Assembly (NCBI RefSeq): GCF_002099425.1
Contig: NW_018344184.1
Span: 3,045,001 to 3,109,000 of the forward strand
Length of the DNA stretch: 64,000 nt
Origin: Phascolarctos cinereus
Lineage: Eukaryota; Chordata; Mammalia; Diprotodontia; Phascolarctidae
Reading direction: 5' to 3'
Shown here: piece after piece, positions 21,065 through 33,410 of the stretch
How the letters are laid out: each line of letters starts with the position of its first letter
Numbering within the stretch: position 1 is the first letter of the stretch
The notes under the pieces: generated by a model
What the model was told of the DNA's origin: nothing
Databases searched by the model: none
The model's input: only the letters and a program-made list of their open reading frames with translations
Translations under genes and position numbers: made by a program

Positions 21065-21228
21065 ATAAGGTACTATTATTATCCCCATTTTACAGATGAG
21101 GAAATGGAGGCAGACAGAAGTAAGGTGCTTTCCCAGGGTAATGTAGCTAGTAAGTGTTTGAGGCTAGAGTGAAACACAAATCTCCTGAACTCCAAGTCCA
21201 GTACTCTATCCACTGTGCCTCCATTTGG
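21065..21228 (-). mobile_element. MIR SINE
   Basis: 'tattatccccattttacag', 'gaggaaatggaggcagac' and 'ccactgtgcctcc' give an antisense MIR without most of its tail. Confidence 0.8.
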
Positions 21229-21724
21229 ACTGTATCAGAGTGAGCTTAAAGTGCGTCTTATCTCATTTGCTGTAAAGATTTTATCTCTACTCTCATCTCT
21301 ATCCCCCACAACCAGCCAGGCTTTTGGGCCTCAGAAGTGACTTCACAGACCCTGCGTGGAAGAAATCAGGAAGAGGGGAATACAGTGATTGGGAAAGGGG
21401 AGAAGATGGCTGAAAGCTTCCCCAAAGAATGTCTCCATCCCACAGTGGATATTTTCTGAAGCTGAAGATTAGGTATGAGAAGGAAAGTTTTCACTGCTGT
21501 CAAAGACTGTCTCACTTCAATACATGGATTTTGTGGGGGGAGAGGGGGTCAGATGTGGGACATTTTCTGGGTCATCCTTTCCAGCACTGGCTGCACTTTT
21601 ACTCACACCTCTGTCTCCACATTCTTTAGCCATTCTTATTTCAGAGGTCAACCAGTCAAGGTTACCCTGGACTGCCAGAGACCCCTATCTTGTCTGGGAG
21701 CTCCACTTGAGTCTGTTTAGCTTT
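21229..21724. other. Unique DNA, no gene recognised
   Basis: Three overlapping open frames (66, 81 and 69 codons, 21429-21733) occur because G+C is locally higher. None has a domain or an exon-like border. Confidence 0.45.
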
Positions 21725-21870
21725 ATGCACTAAATATAGAAGTTTGTGTTTTATCTTAGAGGCAACAGGGAGCCACCTTCCTGAGCAGGAGTGACTTGAT
21801 CAGAATAATGCTTCAGTAGTGTCAATTTGACACCAGTATAACATGGTGGAAGGCCACCTTTTAAATGCCT
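21725..21870 (-). mobile_element. L2 LINE fragment
   Basis: Antisense of the L2 ORF2 end: 'ttatcttagaggcaacaggg' and 'gagcaggagtgacttgatca'. Confidence 0.6.
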
Positions 21871-21984
21871 AGTGTATCTTTAATTTAACTAATTAACCCC
21901 TGTGTGCAGTCCAGCTATTCTGTAAGGCATCCAGAAAAGTAGGCTCTACCAACATAAAAGTCTTAGGTGGGGCTACCCAGGCAG

Positions 21985-22800
21985 AATGTTTGGATTGGAA
22001 AGGAGTAAACTTTGTTCAGCAGTATGTGAGTTAGAGTAAAGGATGTAGGTGGTGGGAGTAGACCAAGATTGAGGCTTTGGCAGAGCAAGATCTTCAGTAG
22101 AAGAAGGGGGCAAGAGACTCAAGAGAAGAAGACAGTGTAGAGTTGAATTAGTGTTACAAGTGTTCAAGAAGGGAAGTGAGGAAAGTATAGCCTGCTTGGG
22201 TGATGGCCTGGGAAGGAACTGAGAGGTCAAGGGATGGGAGGTCACAATGGGAAAAAAGAACATGTCTTGTGGTAGCAAGGCAGAGGGAGAAGTGGAAGGC
22301 CAACAGATTGTGACCAGATAAAATAATTTCAGAGTTCATGAACATGAAGTAGAACACTTACGGTAAAGGCAAGATCAAAAGTATGAGCATCTCTGTGTGC
22401 TGAGGTGGGGTAGAGGAGTAGGTCATGGGGAAAGAGTAGATTGAGGAAATAGGAAATTAGGGTGTTTGATGGAGTATCAATACATATGTTGAAGTCTCTT
22501 AGTATCAGGGCATATAACTTACAGAAGAGAAAAAGACTATGAGTCAGGAAGTGAACTGGAGGAAGGAAAAAGAGTGGCCTAAAGGTCTCTAGAAATTAGT
22601 CACTAGACTCTTAATTAAGTAATAACTATGGACTGAATGAACCTCAAAGGAAAAGAGGTTACTGAGTGATGGTGGTAGAGGGAGTTTGGAATAGCAATGG
22701 GGAACTAGAAGTCTTCTAATTCTGTCACCAGGACGAGACAGGATGAAGTGTCTGTGGAGTGAAAGTACAGCCAGTGCTGGAAAGGATGACCAGGGAAAAT
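21985..22800 (-). mobile_element. L2 LINE, ORF2 endonuclease-to-RT region
   Basis: The reverse strand matches the N-terminal and middle L2 ORF2, the endonuclease region and spacer before the RT. Words equivalent to 'ctaagagacttcaacat', 'ttatctggtcacaatctg' (SDH-N-L, the endonuclease active-site end), 'cccttgacctctcagtt' and 'tgctgaacaaagttt' (AA-W region) occur in order. Stops throughout. Confidence 0.75.
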
Positions 22801-22847
22801 TTAGAACTAGAATGGATCTTCAAGGCCCTCTGGTCCAATCCACTAAT
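22801..22847 (-). mobile_element. MIR3-like SINE, left part
   Basis: 'tagaactagaatggatcttc' and 'tctggtccaatccac' open a MIR3-like element. It is interrupted by a MAR1 SINE and resumes at 23111. Confidence 0.65.
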
Positions 22848-23110
22848 TTGTGTTGTTGTTCAGTCATTTCAGTCATGTTTGATGCTTCATGACTCCATTT
22901 GAGGGTGTTTTTTTTTTTGGCCAAGACACTGGAGTCATTTGCCATTTCCTTCTCCAACTCATTTTACTGATGAGGAAACTGAGGCAAACAGGATTAGTTG
23001 ACTTGCCCAGGGTCACAGAGCTGATAAGTATCTGAGGCCAAATTTGAACTCAGGAAGATGAGTTTTCTAACTTCTTGCCTAGTTCTCTATTTACTATGCC
23101 ACCTAGCTGG
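22848..23110 (-). mobile_element. MAR1-type SINE, full length, in a MIR3
   Basis: Antisense SINE with 'gtgttgttgttcagtcattt', 'catttgccatttccttctcc', 'cagggtcacagagctgataa' and the head 'ccacctagctggg'. It interrupts the MIR3 and so is younger than it. Confidence 0.9.
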
Positions 23111-23240
23111 GTTCAGGAAGCTAAGTAATTTGCCTAAAATCACTTACAGGTAGTAGAAATCAGAGATAGAATTTGAACTGAGGTCATTTGACTTCAGAGC
23201 CAGCGTGCTCTGCTCAATGTACCGTTATATCTTATTTCTT
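23111..23240 (-). mobile_element. MIR3-like SINE, right part
   Basis: 'aagctaagtaatttgcctaa', 'gagatagaatttgaactgag' and 'agagccagcgtgctctgc' continue the MIR3 broken at 22847. Confidence 0.65.
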
Positions 23241-23288
23241 CTTTCTCTGAACCTTTGAAATGTACTTTCTCAAAATCTAATATATACA

Positions 23289-23296
23289 CACATGTA

Positions 23297-23338
<42 letters not shown>
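23289..23338. repeat. (CA)n microsatellite
   Basis: About 20 CA units, preceded by CACATGTACGCGCACA. Confidence 0.97.
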
Positions 23339-23340
<2 letters not shown>

Positions 23341-25189
23341 TCAGATTGTGCCTTGATTCCCTCTCCACTTCTCTAAGCTGGAGTGGCCACTTCCCCTATT
23401 AGGTCTCATCAACTCAACTTTTGCAACTATTTATTTGTTGATAAGATGCAGTTCTGGAGTTGTAATTCCCCTCGTTAGTTCCTCAGACATTTGAAGGATA
23501 AAGTAATCATAGAGTCAAGTCAAAAAATACAAGGCACTCTGTTTGGGTGGAGGAAAAGTACCAGATGTCTAAACATTTGAAGCTCTTCCTTCCCCATTGC
23601 TTCTGTTTCCCGCCCCTGTAACAGGCTTGTGATCAATTGTAATCTATCTTTCTTTCTAGCTGGTCTAATGACGATATCATTTTTGTTTCTGCCTCTGTTG
23701 ATTTTTAACCAAATACTTCCCACCATGTTTCTTCCCCACTCAGTCCCAGGACATCCTCACAGGTATATTTTCTTAATGTAGATTGCCACTCCACCCACCC
23801 TGCCTTTATTTAGCCTATTTCTTTTGGAAGAAAATATATCCTTCCAGATCCACATCTTCGTCATTGGTCCCATTCCACCAAATTCAATCAACACACCTTT
23901 TCCTTAACAGGACTTAGGAAATAGGAGCAGATTTTATTCTTTCCTCATTTGGTGTTGGAAACAAAATAATTAAAATTTCACTAAGGTCTGTCATCAACGT
24001 TGATAACTTTTTTTGACTGTTAATGGAATTATAGATACATGGAATTACAGTGGCCTTAGTCATCATAAAGTTCTAGTCCAGTCTTTCCAGTATATAGATA
24101 AGTAAACTGAGTCCCACAGAATTGAAGCAATAAACAATTTTATTACATTTAATATGTGTACAAAGAAGATACTGCAGGCCTACCACTAGAAGATTATATT
24201 CTTTGATATATTCTACACTGAACCTCTTGACTATCTTCTTCATGAACAATAGGAGCCATTTGTTAGGTGGTTGGCTAGAATTAGGTACAATCTGTGAACA
24301 TAGAGATTTCCTGTTTGTGAATTAAAGAGAATAGAAGTCAAGACATTGGTGTCATTAGCGCTAACCTGTAACTGATTGAATGAGATGACTAAAGCCTAAT
24401 ATAGCTTTCTCACATTTTTACCATGTGTGATTATTAAAATCTTTCTCACTCAATGCGACTATATTGTTAACACCAAACTTCTGTCCAAAAGGGAACTACT
24501 TGGAACAGGGGCAATAAACCTTATGTCTTATGTTAACAGTCCCTTAAATGAATACAGGTGTTTTGTCCTGTGACAATCCTGACAATTATTCACAGTTTTT
24601 GTCTACCATTTCTCAGACCTTTCACACCTTTGTTCCTCTGGAAGTTTCCACAAAGTTGTAAATACAAATTAATTATTACATGTAATCATTTAAAACATGC
24701 ACACATTCATATTTTCTTACTTACCTGTCATCAAAAGAGAAAAGGTGTGAGACAGGCAGAAATCTCTCATGACAGTTTACCTGCACCCTGTGGGGATAGA
24801 CAACAAGCATTGTACAAAGTTACTGTTACATTTTAGGCACCACTTGGAGGCTTTGGCTCATGGGTGACTCAGAGAAATCACATGGATCTTGTACCATTTT
24901 CTATGACCCCTTAACAGGAGTTTTCTGGGGGATGGGCAAGATAAATGATTTGAGTGAGAGATTTCTTAGGGTCACAGAATCTATTCAAACATACATATGA
25001 AGCATGGATCCATCTATTACATTCATAAGAAGTGGTCATAAAAATTCCTCTTGAAGACCGATCAGGCTGAGAAATTTACTATCTCCCAAGGCAGCTCATG
25101 ACAATGTCAGACAAGTAAAACCAAATTCAATCCAGTGTGATATGATGCAATGCTCTGCAATATAATACAGTATAATATGATGCAATGTT
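23339..25189. other. Mostly unique DNA
   Basis: About 1.85 kb without a gene. A decayed MIR3-like scrap lies near 24035-24130. The stretch 24420-24850 is free of repeats. No reading frame exceeds 92 codons (24558-24836), and none shows a domain. Confidence 0.45.
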
Positions 25190-25290
25190 CAAAACAACAC
25201 AACACAATACAATGAATATTTATAAAATGCCTACTAGGTGCCAGGCATTGTACTAAGCAGTAGGAACACAAAGACATGACAGATAGAATT
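25190..25290 (-). mobile_element. L2 LINE 3' end fragment
   Basis: 'atgaatatttataaaatgcc', 'tactaggtgccaggcattgt' and 'actaagcagtagg' are the antisense L2 end. Confidence 0.7.
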
Positions 25291-25424
25291 ATTAGCAATT
25301 TCTTTTGAGCAGGAATCTGCCTCACTTTAGCTTTCATCTATTGGTCCTCATTTTGCCCTCTGTGACTAATAAAACCAAAACCAAGCTCTCTTACAAAGGA
25401 AAATTTTAAATTGTTTGAAAATGA

Positions 25425-25745
25425 CAATTATGTTCCCTCTAGGCCTGCTTTTCTCCAGGCTGAATACCCAGAGTGCTTTCGGACCCATTTGCTATACTGA
25501 CTGCTTTTTTCCTCTGTATATATTTGAGCATTTCAGTGTCATTTCCAAAACGGAGCGCCTAGAACAAAATCCAATGCACAAAACATGGGCTGACAAAGAC
25601 AAATTATCGCGGGATTATTACCATCTTCCTTCTGAATACCATATCTCTTTTTATCAAAGCCTAAGATCACACGACTATTTTGGGGGTCATATCATTCTGC
25701 TGACCCATATTGATCTTTTAGTTCACTAACACCTCCAAATCATTT
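25425..25745 (-). mobile_element. L3/CR1 LINE fragment
   Basis: The reverse strand matches distal L3 ORF2. 'ttctccaggctgaataccca', 'gagcgcctagaacaaaatcc', 'aaagcctaagatcacacgac' and 'tgctgacccatattgatc' are complements of L3 words also seen at 11.99-12.5 kb. Confidence 0.75.
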
Positions 25746-26555
25746 TCTTCTCTTTTTTAAAAAAATTCCATATGTGATCTATAGGCTTAAAATACACTAT
25801 TCAAATTTATGACAATGCTTAGGGTAAGGTACAGCTTTTACGTATATTAAATTTGCAATTCTTATTCTCACAATTTATTTTAAGGGTAAGCCCTTGTAAG
25901 AGTGAGATAAATAATAAATAACATTAGTCAAGCTTAGACTTCAAGTGTCCACTGAATCTCTGCTTCATCTCAATAGGAAAATGATACAATGTAATGCACT
26001 AACAAAACAGTAAAAAAAAAAACCTAAATAATGATCATCCAATGCTGAGTTTTCAGAGGAAACAAATAGTCCTTCTAGCTTAAATAGAGTGGCAGAGGTA
26101 AAGAATATTCTGATCCTCAGAGGACAGAATGCCTCAAGATGTAAGCAAGACAATGCTTTATGAAACAGATAATTTTGGCAACGGTGTCAGTAAGATGAAA
26201 AACTGCTTATAATGACAAAATCTGTTCTGAGGCTTTAAAATTCCTAATTCATGTCAATTAATGAAATAAATATAAATCATTACAGAATCATTCTATTATA
26301 GTTAGTTTGTCCAAGGGATATTCTACTAGGGGACAGTAGAAGAGGTAGGTTAGCAGGATAAACACAACCTAAATAGAGGTTTTTCGATTAATAACAGTAT
26401 AGAGTTAGACATTTTCCATTTCACACAAAACCAGGTTGATTTCAACTTAAAACAGGGGGAGGACTCGATACGTTTTTTAGTTAAACCACGGCTTGGATAT
26501 TTTCCTGCCAAATTCAGATCATTCTGTGTTATACGTTGAAGAAAGAAAGATGAAA
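25746..26555. other. Unique DNA, no gene recognised
   Basis: AT-rich. The reverse frames of 62 and 75 codons are short and domainless. No repeat recognised. Confidence 0.45.
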
Positions 26556-27015
26556 ATGAACCAGTCCCTTCCATCAAGGAGCTTATGTTCTCTTACTAGA
26601 AAATAATATTATATATATATTAATAAATATTGTATATAAATGTGTGTATACACATATTTCTAAGAGCTAAAAGTTAGGAGAGAGAACATTGCAGGCATTA
26701 AAGTATATTCTGTACAAAGCCACAAGAATGGGAGATGGAATGATATTCGGGGAGCAGCATGTGGAGATTTGGCTATGACATAGAGTACGTAAGAGGAAAT
26801 AATGTGAAATTCTTCTAAAAAGATAGGAAACACATTGTGAAAGGCTTTCAATATCAAACGGAGGCATTTGCATTTAAATTTTAGCCTAAAATCAACAGAA
26901 AATCACAAAGGGCTCTTTGGGGATGAGGGGTTGAGGGCGGGAATAACATATTAAGAACTGTCCTTAAGTATGGTCATTTTGGCTGCTGCGTGGAGGATGC
27001 ATTTGGAAAAGGGAA
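26556..27015 (-). mobile_element. L2 LINE, ORF2 end and 3' region
   Basis: Antisense L2: 'caaggagcttatgttctctt', 'gagaacattgcaggcatt', 'gaaaggctttcaatatcaaa' and 'ggtcattttggctgctgcg', which are the complements of L2 words in order. It ends at the RTE. Confidence 0.75.
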
Positions 27016-27019
27016 AAAT

Positions 27020-29970
27020 CGGTTGGTTGTTGTCCTTCATGCTCAAAGAGGACCAAATGATATCACTCTGTTGGGTTAAGGTACAGTGAGTCCAATTGTG
27101 GATGATCAGACCAATATGAGCTCAGAAGCCTCTACCACAGGTTGGACACAAACCATATAAACATTTGGAGAGATGTCTCTAAATCTGTGCATTTCACATT
27201 TCTTTCAGCCTACTGAAATTCTGCTTTGCTCATGAGTATGGTGCCTTCTTTGAAGCAGGCATCCCATGCTGGATGATCCTGCACCAGTGTCTCCCATGTC
27301 TGGCAATCAATTCCAAAGTTCTTCAGAGAGACTTTGAAAGTGTCCCTGTATTACTTCTGACCTCCATGTCAGCATTTGCCCTGCGTGAGTTCTCTGTAAA
27401 ATAGTCTCAGGCAAACATATGTTTGGCATTTGAACAACATGACCAGCCCATTAGAGTTGCCCTCAATGCCATAGAGTTTGAATGCTTGGCAGTTCAGCTT
27501 GAAAAAGGACTTCCATGTCCAGTACCCTATCTTACTAGGTGATCTTCAGTGTCTTACTAAGACAACTGAAATGAAAGTGTTTCAGTTTTCTAGAATAGTG
27601 CTGGTATACCATACAGGTTTCACAGACATACAATGAGGTCAGCATAACAGCTCAGTAGACTTTCAGTTTGGTAGGTAGCCTAATCCCTCTTCTCTACTAC
27701 ACTTTCTTTCTGAGCCTCACAAACACTGAGCTAGCTCTGGCAATGTGTGTGTCAACCTCATCATCTATGAAAGTAAACTGCCAAGGTAAGTGATCTTATT
27801 CACAGCATTCAATATTTCTTCATTTACTGTAACCGATGGTTCCACATATGGATGGTGTAGTGCTAGCTGGTGGAGAACCTCTGTTTTCTAGGTGTTAATT
27901 ATGGGGCCAAAATTAGTACAAGCAGCAGAGAATCTCTTTATATTTTGTTGCATCTTAGCCTCATAAGCTGCATTGAGTAAAAAATCATCTGCAAACAAAA
28001 AAATTGTGCATCAATTCTCCCTCCATTTTAGTGTTGGCTCATAGCCTTTTCAAGTTAAATAATTTGTCATCAGTGCAGTAGCTGACCTTGTTGCCATTTT
28101 CATCCTCATTGAAGATGTTTGACAACATCACTGAAAATGTCATGCTAAAAATCATGTGAGCAAGCACAAAGTCCTGCTTCACTCCACTGATGACTGGGAA
28201 AGTGCAAGACCGTCATCCATTCATTATCTAGAACCTGTGCAAGTCTGCCATTGTGGAACTGGCTTATAATACAGCTCAACTTCTCCAGCCAACCACATTT
28301 TTGACAATGATCTTCCACACACCCTCACGTCTGATAGTATTAAAGGTCTTGGTCAGATTGATGAATGCTGTGTACAGAGGTCTGTTCCTGGAATTTCTCC
28401 TGGAGGTATTGGGCAGCAAAACCCCATGATGACCACTCCCTGGCCTTTTCTGAAGTCACACTTTCTCTCAGGTAGATGATCATCTTCTAGGTGAAGAATC
28501 AGCTTATTAAGGAAGACTGTAGCAAAAATCTTGCTGGCAGTAACTAAGAGAGAGACTCCTCTGTGACTGTCACAAAACAAACTATTTCCTTTTCCTTTAT
28601 AGAAATGGACAGTGGATGAATGCATGAACTCCTGGGAGATAACCCCCTTTGCCACATAACTAGAAGATTTTAGTCAGCTTTTGTATGAGCAATGGATCTT
28701 CTGCCTTGAAATCTTAGCTGGAATAGAATCAGCACCAGGCACTTCACCTGGTGATAGGAGCCTAAAGTCTTCTTCAGTTGGAAGTTTTGCTAGAGATGGA
28801 TCAACTCCAACCTAAGGTATATGGTCAGTGGCTTCAGCATTGGTTGATGATGGTCTGTTGAGAACACTGTGGAATTGTTTAGCCCATCTCTCCAGGATCG
28901 TGTCCTTATTAATTTGGTTCCATCAGTGCTGAGTAGATGAGATGATTCATAGTTCTTTGGCCCATAAATAACCTTCAAGGCATCATAAAAGCCCTTTGGA
29001 TGATTACTTTCAGCATAAAACTGAATTTCATCTGCCTTCTTACTGAGCCAATAATCCTGCATCTCTCTAAACTTTCCTTGCACTTTACTTTTCAGGGAAT
29101 TAAATGCCTTCTTAGAGATGGATAAACTATCTTGCTGATAAACCCTATGAAGTTTTCGTTTTTCACTTAACAGCTTCTGAATTTCCCCATTATTCTTGTC
29201 AAATCAGTCTTGATGTTTGCAAGTGTTATGGACCAGAGAAGCAAATGTGCTGCTACATACCAAATCTCTGAAAGCTGGCCACTCTTTTTCTGTCCCACTG
29301 TTGCCAACTGTGTGTTGGCTTTTCCTCCAAGTTAGCAACAAACTCAGGCCCAGAGAAGCACTCTAATCCATTGACATTAGTCTTCTGGTACTCCTCTTGC
29401 TTTTGGGATGTTGCTTTTGTTGACTGTGAATGTTTATCTTGGAAAGAATAAGTCTATGGTTGGTCCAGCACTCTATACCACATGTCGCCTTTTTCACTCT
29501 CATACCCTGTCTCTTCTATTTATAATGACAGAGTCTATAAATGCTAACGTTTGCTGTGATGGTGAATTCATGAGGTTTTACTGTATTTACAGAAAAAAAG
29601 ACAGTGTTGGTAATAAGAAGGTCATGAGACACACAAGTCTTCAGTAGTAAATGACTGTTGCTGTTGCTGTTACTGTTACTGTTTTTGACCCATTCCTCCC
29701 AAGGACTCTTTGTCATATCTGCTAATCTGTGTCTACTCTGGTGTTACCTTCAACCTGTTTTAGCCCATGTACACAAAGTAGCCTCGCCCATCCACTGAAA
29801 CAGTTTGCCAGGGTGTGGCCACTGTGCATGCTGCAACTTCTTGGAGCCAGGTGAGAGTTGGGTGACCTGTTGGATACCAAAAGTGGAAAGCAGTCCTGAA
29901 AAGAGCTCAGTAGCCCTTATACCAGTGATACTAGTCTTCCCTGAACATCCATCCACCCCAAAGGGAAAGA
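27020..29970 (-). mobile_element. RTE-clade LINE, about 3 kb, nearly full length
   Basis: Longest RTE here, antisense. The 3' end is at 27.02 kb ('tgttgtccttcatgctcaaa') and the 5' end near 29.97 kb. The reverse strand at 28790-29083 reads LSKKADEIQFYAE and FYDALKVIYGPK, the linker between endonuclease and RT. 28353-28655 reads YKGKG, HRGVSLL and LPERKCDFRKGQG, RT domains 1-3 of the RTE type. The order fits one ORF with endonuclease then RT. Several stops and frame shifts make it inactive. Two shorter relatives with the same ends lie at 34.9-36.2 and 59.4-59.9 kb. Confidence 0.88.
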
Positions 29971-30034
29971 GTAGAAAGAGGGAAATCAATTTAGGAGAGA
30001 GATGAGGGTTTGAACTAGGGTAATGGCCATGTAA

Positions 30035-30118
30035 GTCATTTAGTCAGTAAATTAACATTTATGAAGTGCCTTCTTTGTGTCAGGCACTGTGTAAGCACTT
30101 GGATACAAAGAAAGGCCC
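30035..30118 (-). mobile_element. L2 LINE 3' tail
   Basis: 'taacatttatgaagtgcctt', 'gtgtcaggcactgtgtaagc' and 'ggatacaaagaaaggcc' are the antisense L2 terminus. Confidence 0.75.
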
Positions 30119-30225
30119 CAAACAAAACAAAGCAAAAATGAGACTGCAATCAAGGAGGAGCAGATCATGGGATTTAAGGAAGTTAAAGAATTGGAAGAGC
30201 AGAGTATTAGCATTAACATCAATAT

Positions 30226-30257
30226 ACAGGGTATCTCAAAGATTTTAATGTAGTTTT
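30226..30257. mobile_element. Mariner-like terminal inverted repeat fragment
   Basis: 'acagggtatctcaaagattt' and 'taatgtagtttt' resemble one end of the mariner-like element at 33.76 kb. The other end is not visible. Confidence 0.5.
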
Positions 30258-30269
30258 CTTTTTCTTTTT

Positions 30270-30570
30270 CTTTTTTGTTTTTTTCTAATTATGAAGGGAG
30301 GGTTTGGGGTAGATAGGAAGATGTTAAGTCAGCAGCTGAGCACCTTGAGAAAGGAAGGCAAATGCTTGGGCCTTATAGAAAATAGTATCTTGATAGAGCT
30401 TTACAGTCAGACTGAGTGAACCTCTATGGTAGAGAGGTTACTGAGCAATAGAAGCAGAGGGATGTTCTGAAAGTGGTGATGAGGAACAAGGAATTTGCCT
30501 CCTTCTACTTCAGGCCCAATATATTGAGGAACATGGGAAAAAAGCTTCCAGGGCTTGAGAAGGTAGCCAG
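30270..30570 (-). mobile_element. L2 LINE, ORF2 N-terminal region
   Basis: Shares words with the L2 copy at 22.5-22.7 kb: 'gaacctctatggtagagagg', 'ttactgagcaatagaagc' and 'gatgaggaacaaggaatt'. Hence it is the same endonuclease-side region, antisense. Confidence 0.6.
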
Positions 30571-30702
30571 AACTCATTATTTTTCCCTTTAAATACTTCC
30601 CCATTCCTATCTTCCCTATTACTGTCAAGGGCAACATCACCCTCCCAAGCCATCAGGCTCACAACCTAGGAGTCACCCAGGATTCCTCACTATATCTCAA
30701 TC
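30571..30702 (+). mobile_element. L2 LINE, left part of a split sense copy
   Basis: 'ccctattactgtcaagggca', 'catcaccctcccaagccatc' and 'cacaacctaggagtcaccca' are sense L2 ORF2 words downstream of the RT palm. The next words, 'cctctacatttagtctgttg', lie at 31174, beyond an antisense L2. Confidence 0.8.
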
Positions 30703-31165
30703 ACTTGACAAACATTTATTAGGTGCTTACTATGTGCCAGGCACTGTACTAGGGATACAAAAAGAGGCAAAAGATAGCCCCTGCACTCAAGAACTCACAA
30801 TCTAATAGCAGAGATAATAAACAAACAAATATATACAAATAAACTACATATAGGATAAATAGGAAATAATTAAGAGAAGAAAAGCACTAGTAAAGAGGGG
30901 TTGGGAAAGGCTCACTTTAGGAGGTGGGCTTTCAGCTGGGACTTGAAGGCAGAATAGGGATAAGGAGGGAGAACATTCCAGGAATGGGCGATGGCCAAGG
31001 AAAATGCCAAGAGCCAAGAGATATCTTGTTAATGCAACCAGGAGATCTATGCATCTAGATTGACAAGTATGCATTGGGGAGTAAGGTATAAGATGACAGG
31101 AAAGGTGCTAGGTTATGGAGGGCTTTGAAGGCCAAAGAAAGCATTTTGTATTTGGAGGCATTAGG
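30703..31165 (-). mobile_element. L2 LINE 3' part nested in a sense L2
   Basis: Antisense L2 running from its 3' tail ('caaacatttattaggtgctt') through 'gcactcaagaactcacaatc', 'agaacattccaggaatgggc' and 'gagggctttgaaggccaaag'. It interrupts the sense L2 on both sides, so two L2 generations are stacked head to head. Confidence 0.82.
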
Positions 31166-31860
31166 GATCTCTCCTCCTCTACATTTAGTCTGTTGCCAAG
31201 GTCTCAAGATTTCACTTCTAAAACATCTCTCATATAACACATTCTCTCTTCTAACACTACCACCACTCTACTACAGGCCTTCATCACCTCATGGCTGGAC
31301 TATTGCAATAATCTGCAGGTGGGTCTGCCTGCCTCAAGTATTTTCCCACTCCAGTTCATCCTCCATCCAGATAACAAACTGATTTGCCTAAAGTCTAGGT
31401 CTGACCATATACTCCTTTGCTCAAACTCCAATGGCTCCTTATTGCCACTAGGATCAAATAAAAACTTCTGTTAGTCTGTTAAATTAGACCTTCATAAACT
31501 AGCCCCCTCCTACTTTTTCAGTTTTCTTTTGTGTCATTCTTCACCATGTACCTTTTGATTCAGTGACAATAGTCTCCTTGCTGTTCTAGAAAAAAGACAC
31601 TTCCATCTCTCCACTCCTAACATTTTCTCTGTCTGTCTGTCCCCTGTGCATAAAATGCTCTCTCTCCTTGTCTCTGCCTACTGGCTTCCTTTAAGACATA
31701 ACTGAAATTCCACCTTCCACAGGAAGCCTTCCCCAACCCCTCTTAATTCCAACATCCTTCCTCAATTATTTGTCTCCTCTTTACTCTGTATGTACCCTAT
31801 TTGCACATATTTGTTTGCTTGCTGTCTGCTTCATCAGATTGCAAGATCATTGAGGGGTGG
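31166..31860 (+). mobile_element. L2 LINE, right part of the split copy
   Basis: Sense L2 ORF2 C-terminus and 3' UTR: 'gcaggtgggtctgcctgcct', 'ttgcctaaagtctaggtctg', 'caatggctccttattgccac', 'ataaaatgctctctctcc' and 'cacaggaagccttcccca'. It continues the part ending at 30702. Confidence 0.88.
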
Positions 31861-33124
31861 TAATGGTGGTGCTGAAGTACTGTTCCTGACCTGGCTCAAG
31901 AGTCCAGATTTCTGGGCCCTGGCTCATTATATTGTATTATTGACATCTGTTTAGAACCTCCCATACTTGGGACATAGTCACCAGCTTAGGGACTGTATCC
32001 TGGCCTGAGTGAAAAAGAAAAATCCTGTTTTAATTGCCTCCATGTTGATGCTGGTGGAGGTGAACAGCAGGCCAGACAGATTTCCATAGTGACATGCTGA
32101 GTGATACCACAAGGGGCAAGAACAAGGGAGAACTATGCTACTCACTTTCATCCTAGAAAAGTACAGGTCACTTAAACAAATTGATCTGAGTTATTGAAAC
32201 TCTGATAGGATCAGGACGGGTGGGAGTGAATGTGTAATTGTATCTAGGGCTTCTTTAGGCATAAGAGAAAATGGAAAATGGAAAAGTTGAAAGGAATAAT
32301 TTTAGCAATCACTCATGCACTAGCATAAACCTACATAATTTATACATTAGCATAAGCCTACATAAACTAGCATTAGCTACATTTCATAAGCCAGATCCAC
32401 CCCTAAAGGAATATAGGAGCCAAGTACCACCACCCACCAAAGGAGACTGCCCAGAAGCATCTGTGATTATGCAGCACCCCCATTTCCCCAGGGATTTTTA
32501 GTATTCATCTAGGCAAGGCAGATGGATCTTTCCTTTATCCATGGCAGTTGCACAGCCCAGGAAAAATCTGTCAGGGATCATTCTCTCCAAGCATATGTAT
32601 CCTAAAATTGCGAGAAGTGACACTATGAGGTTGAGCACTCTACTGATCTTGCCTACCTAGATGTGAGTGCTGTTCTTGTGGCTACAGTGGACTCACCTGT
32701 TCTGAAGAACCTGGCTAGAAGATGAAACGATGGAGCAGAAGACTCCTGACAGGGAAGAGGAAGATTAGGGAGAGGAAGGAGAGAAACCTGGGAAGGAGGG
32801 ATCAAGGGGTGATAAGTGAAAAGGAAGGGACAAGATAGCACATTCACAGGAAGAAGTAGAGCCCAGTTTCTCCCAAATAACCACTTCACAAAGATCTAGA
32901 AAATACATCAAATGAATCCTAATATGAAAATTAAAAACAAACAAACAAACCAACAATCAGAATGAGTGTCCCAGCTCAGGTCAGAATAGAGAGACAGAGA
33001 TGCCTTTGATCACTGTGGATTTGGTCTGGCCATGGGCATGTCACAGGTGCATTTCCATGCCCAGGGACTAAAAGATGACTGAGGCTGGGCACCAGAGTAA
33101 GAAGAGATTCCAGGAGGACCCTGA
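31861..33124. other. No recognised feature
   Basis: About 1.26 kb. It contains short internal copies of 'tagcataaacctacata' (32320-32365) and an (AAAC)n run at about 32935-32950. No gene or named repeat. Confidence 0.45.
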
Positions 33125-33410
33125 ATTTGGGCTACCCTTTCTATGAAACCTTTCCAGATGCCCATAGTGGAACATGGTTTTTCCTCATTTAAAAAAAAAT
33201 TCCTAGAATATTTTGTCTGGACATCTCCTTTGTCCTCAAAGTACTCTACTATGAATTATATTTATCTATTCATAGTCATGCCCTACTCCTTGCCATCCTA
33301 GTAGACTTTAAGTCCCTATAAGTAGAGCCCGTCATTTTTCCTTTTTATGTTCTAGTACTCAGCAGGTGCTTAATAAATGTTTATTGAATTGGATTGGATT
33401 GGATCCTTGA
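33125..33410 (+). mobile_element. L2 LINE 3' end
   Basis: 'atgaaacctttccagatgcc', 'cctagtagactttaagtccc', 'ctcagcaggtgcttaataaa' and a (ATTGG)n-like end are the sense L2 terminus. Confidence 0.75.

Noticed and set aside
21429-21733. Three overlapping forward frames of 66-81 codons considered as an exon
   Set aside because: No convincing splice borders in phase, no domain, and three frames open at once point to base composition, not coding.
28353-29083. Frames with reverse-transcriptase words considered as a domesticated host gene
   Set aside because: They sit inside an RTE LINE with recognisable ends, in different frames and with stops; nothing suggests host use.
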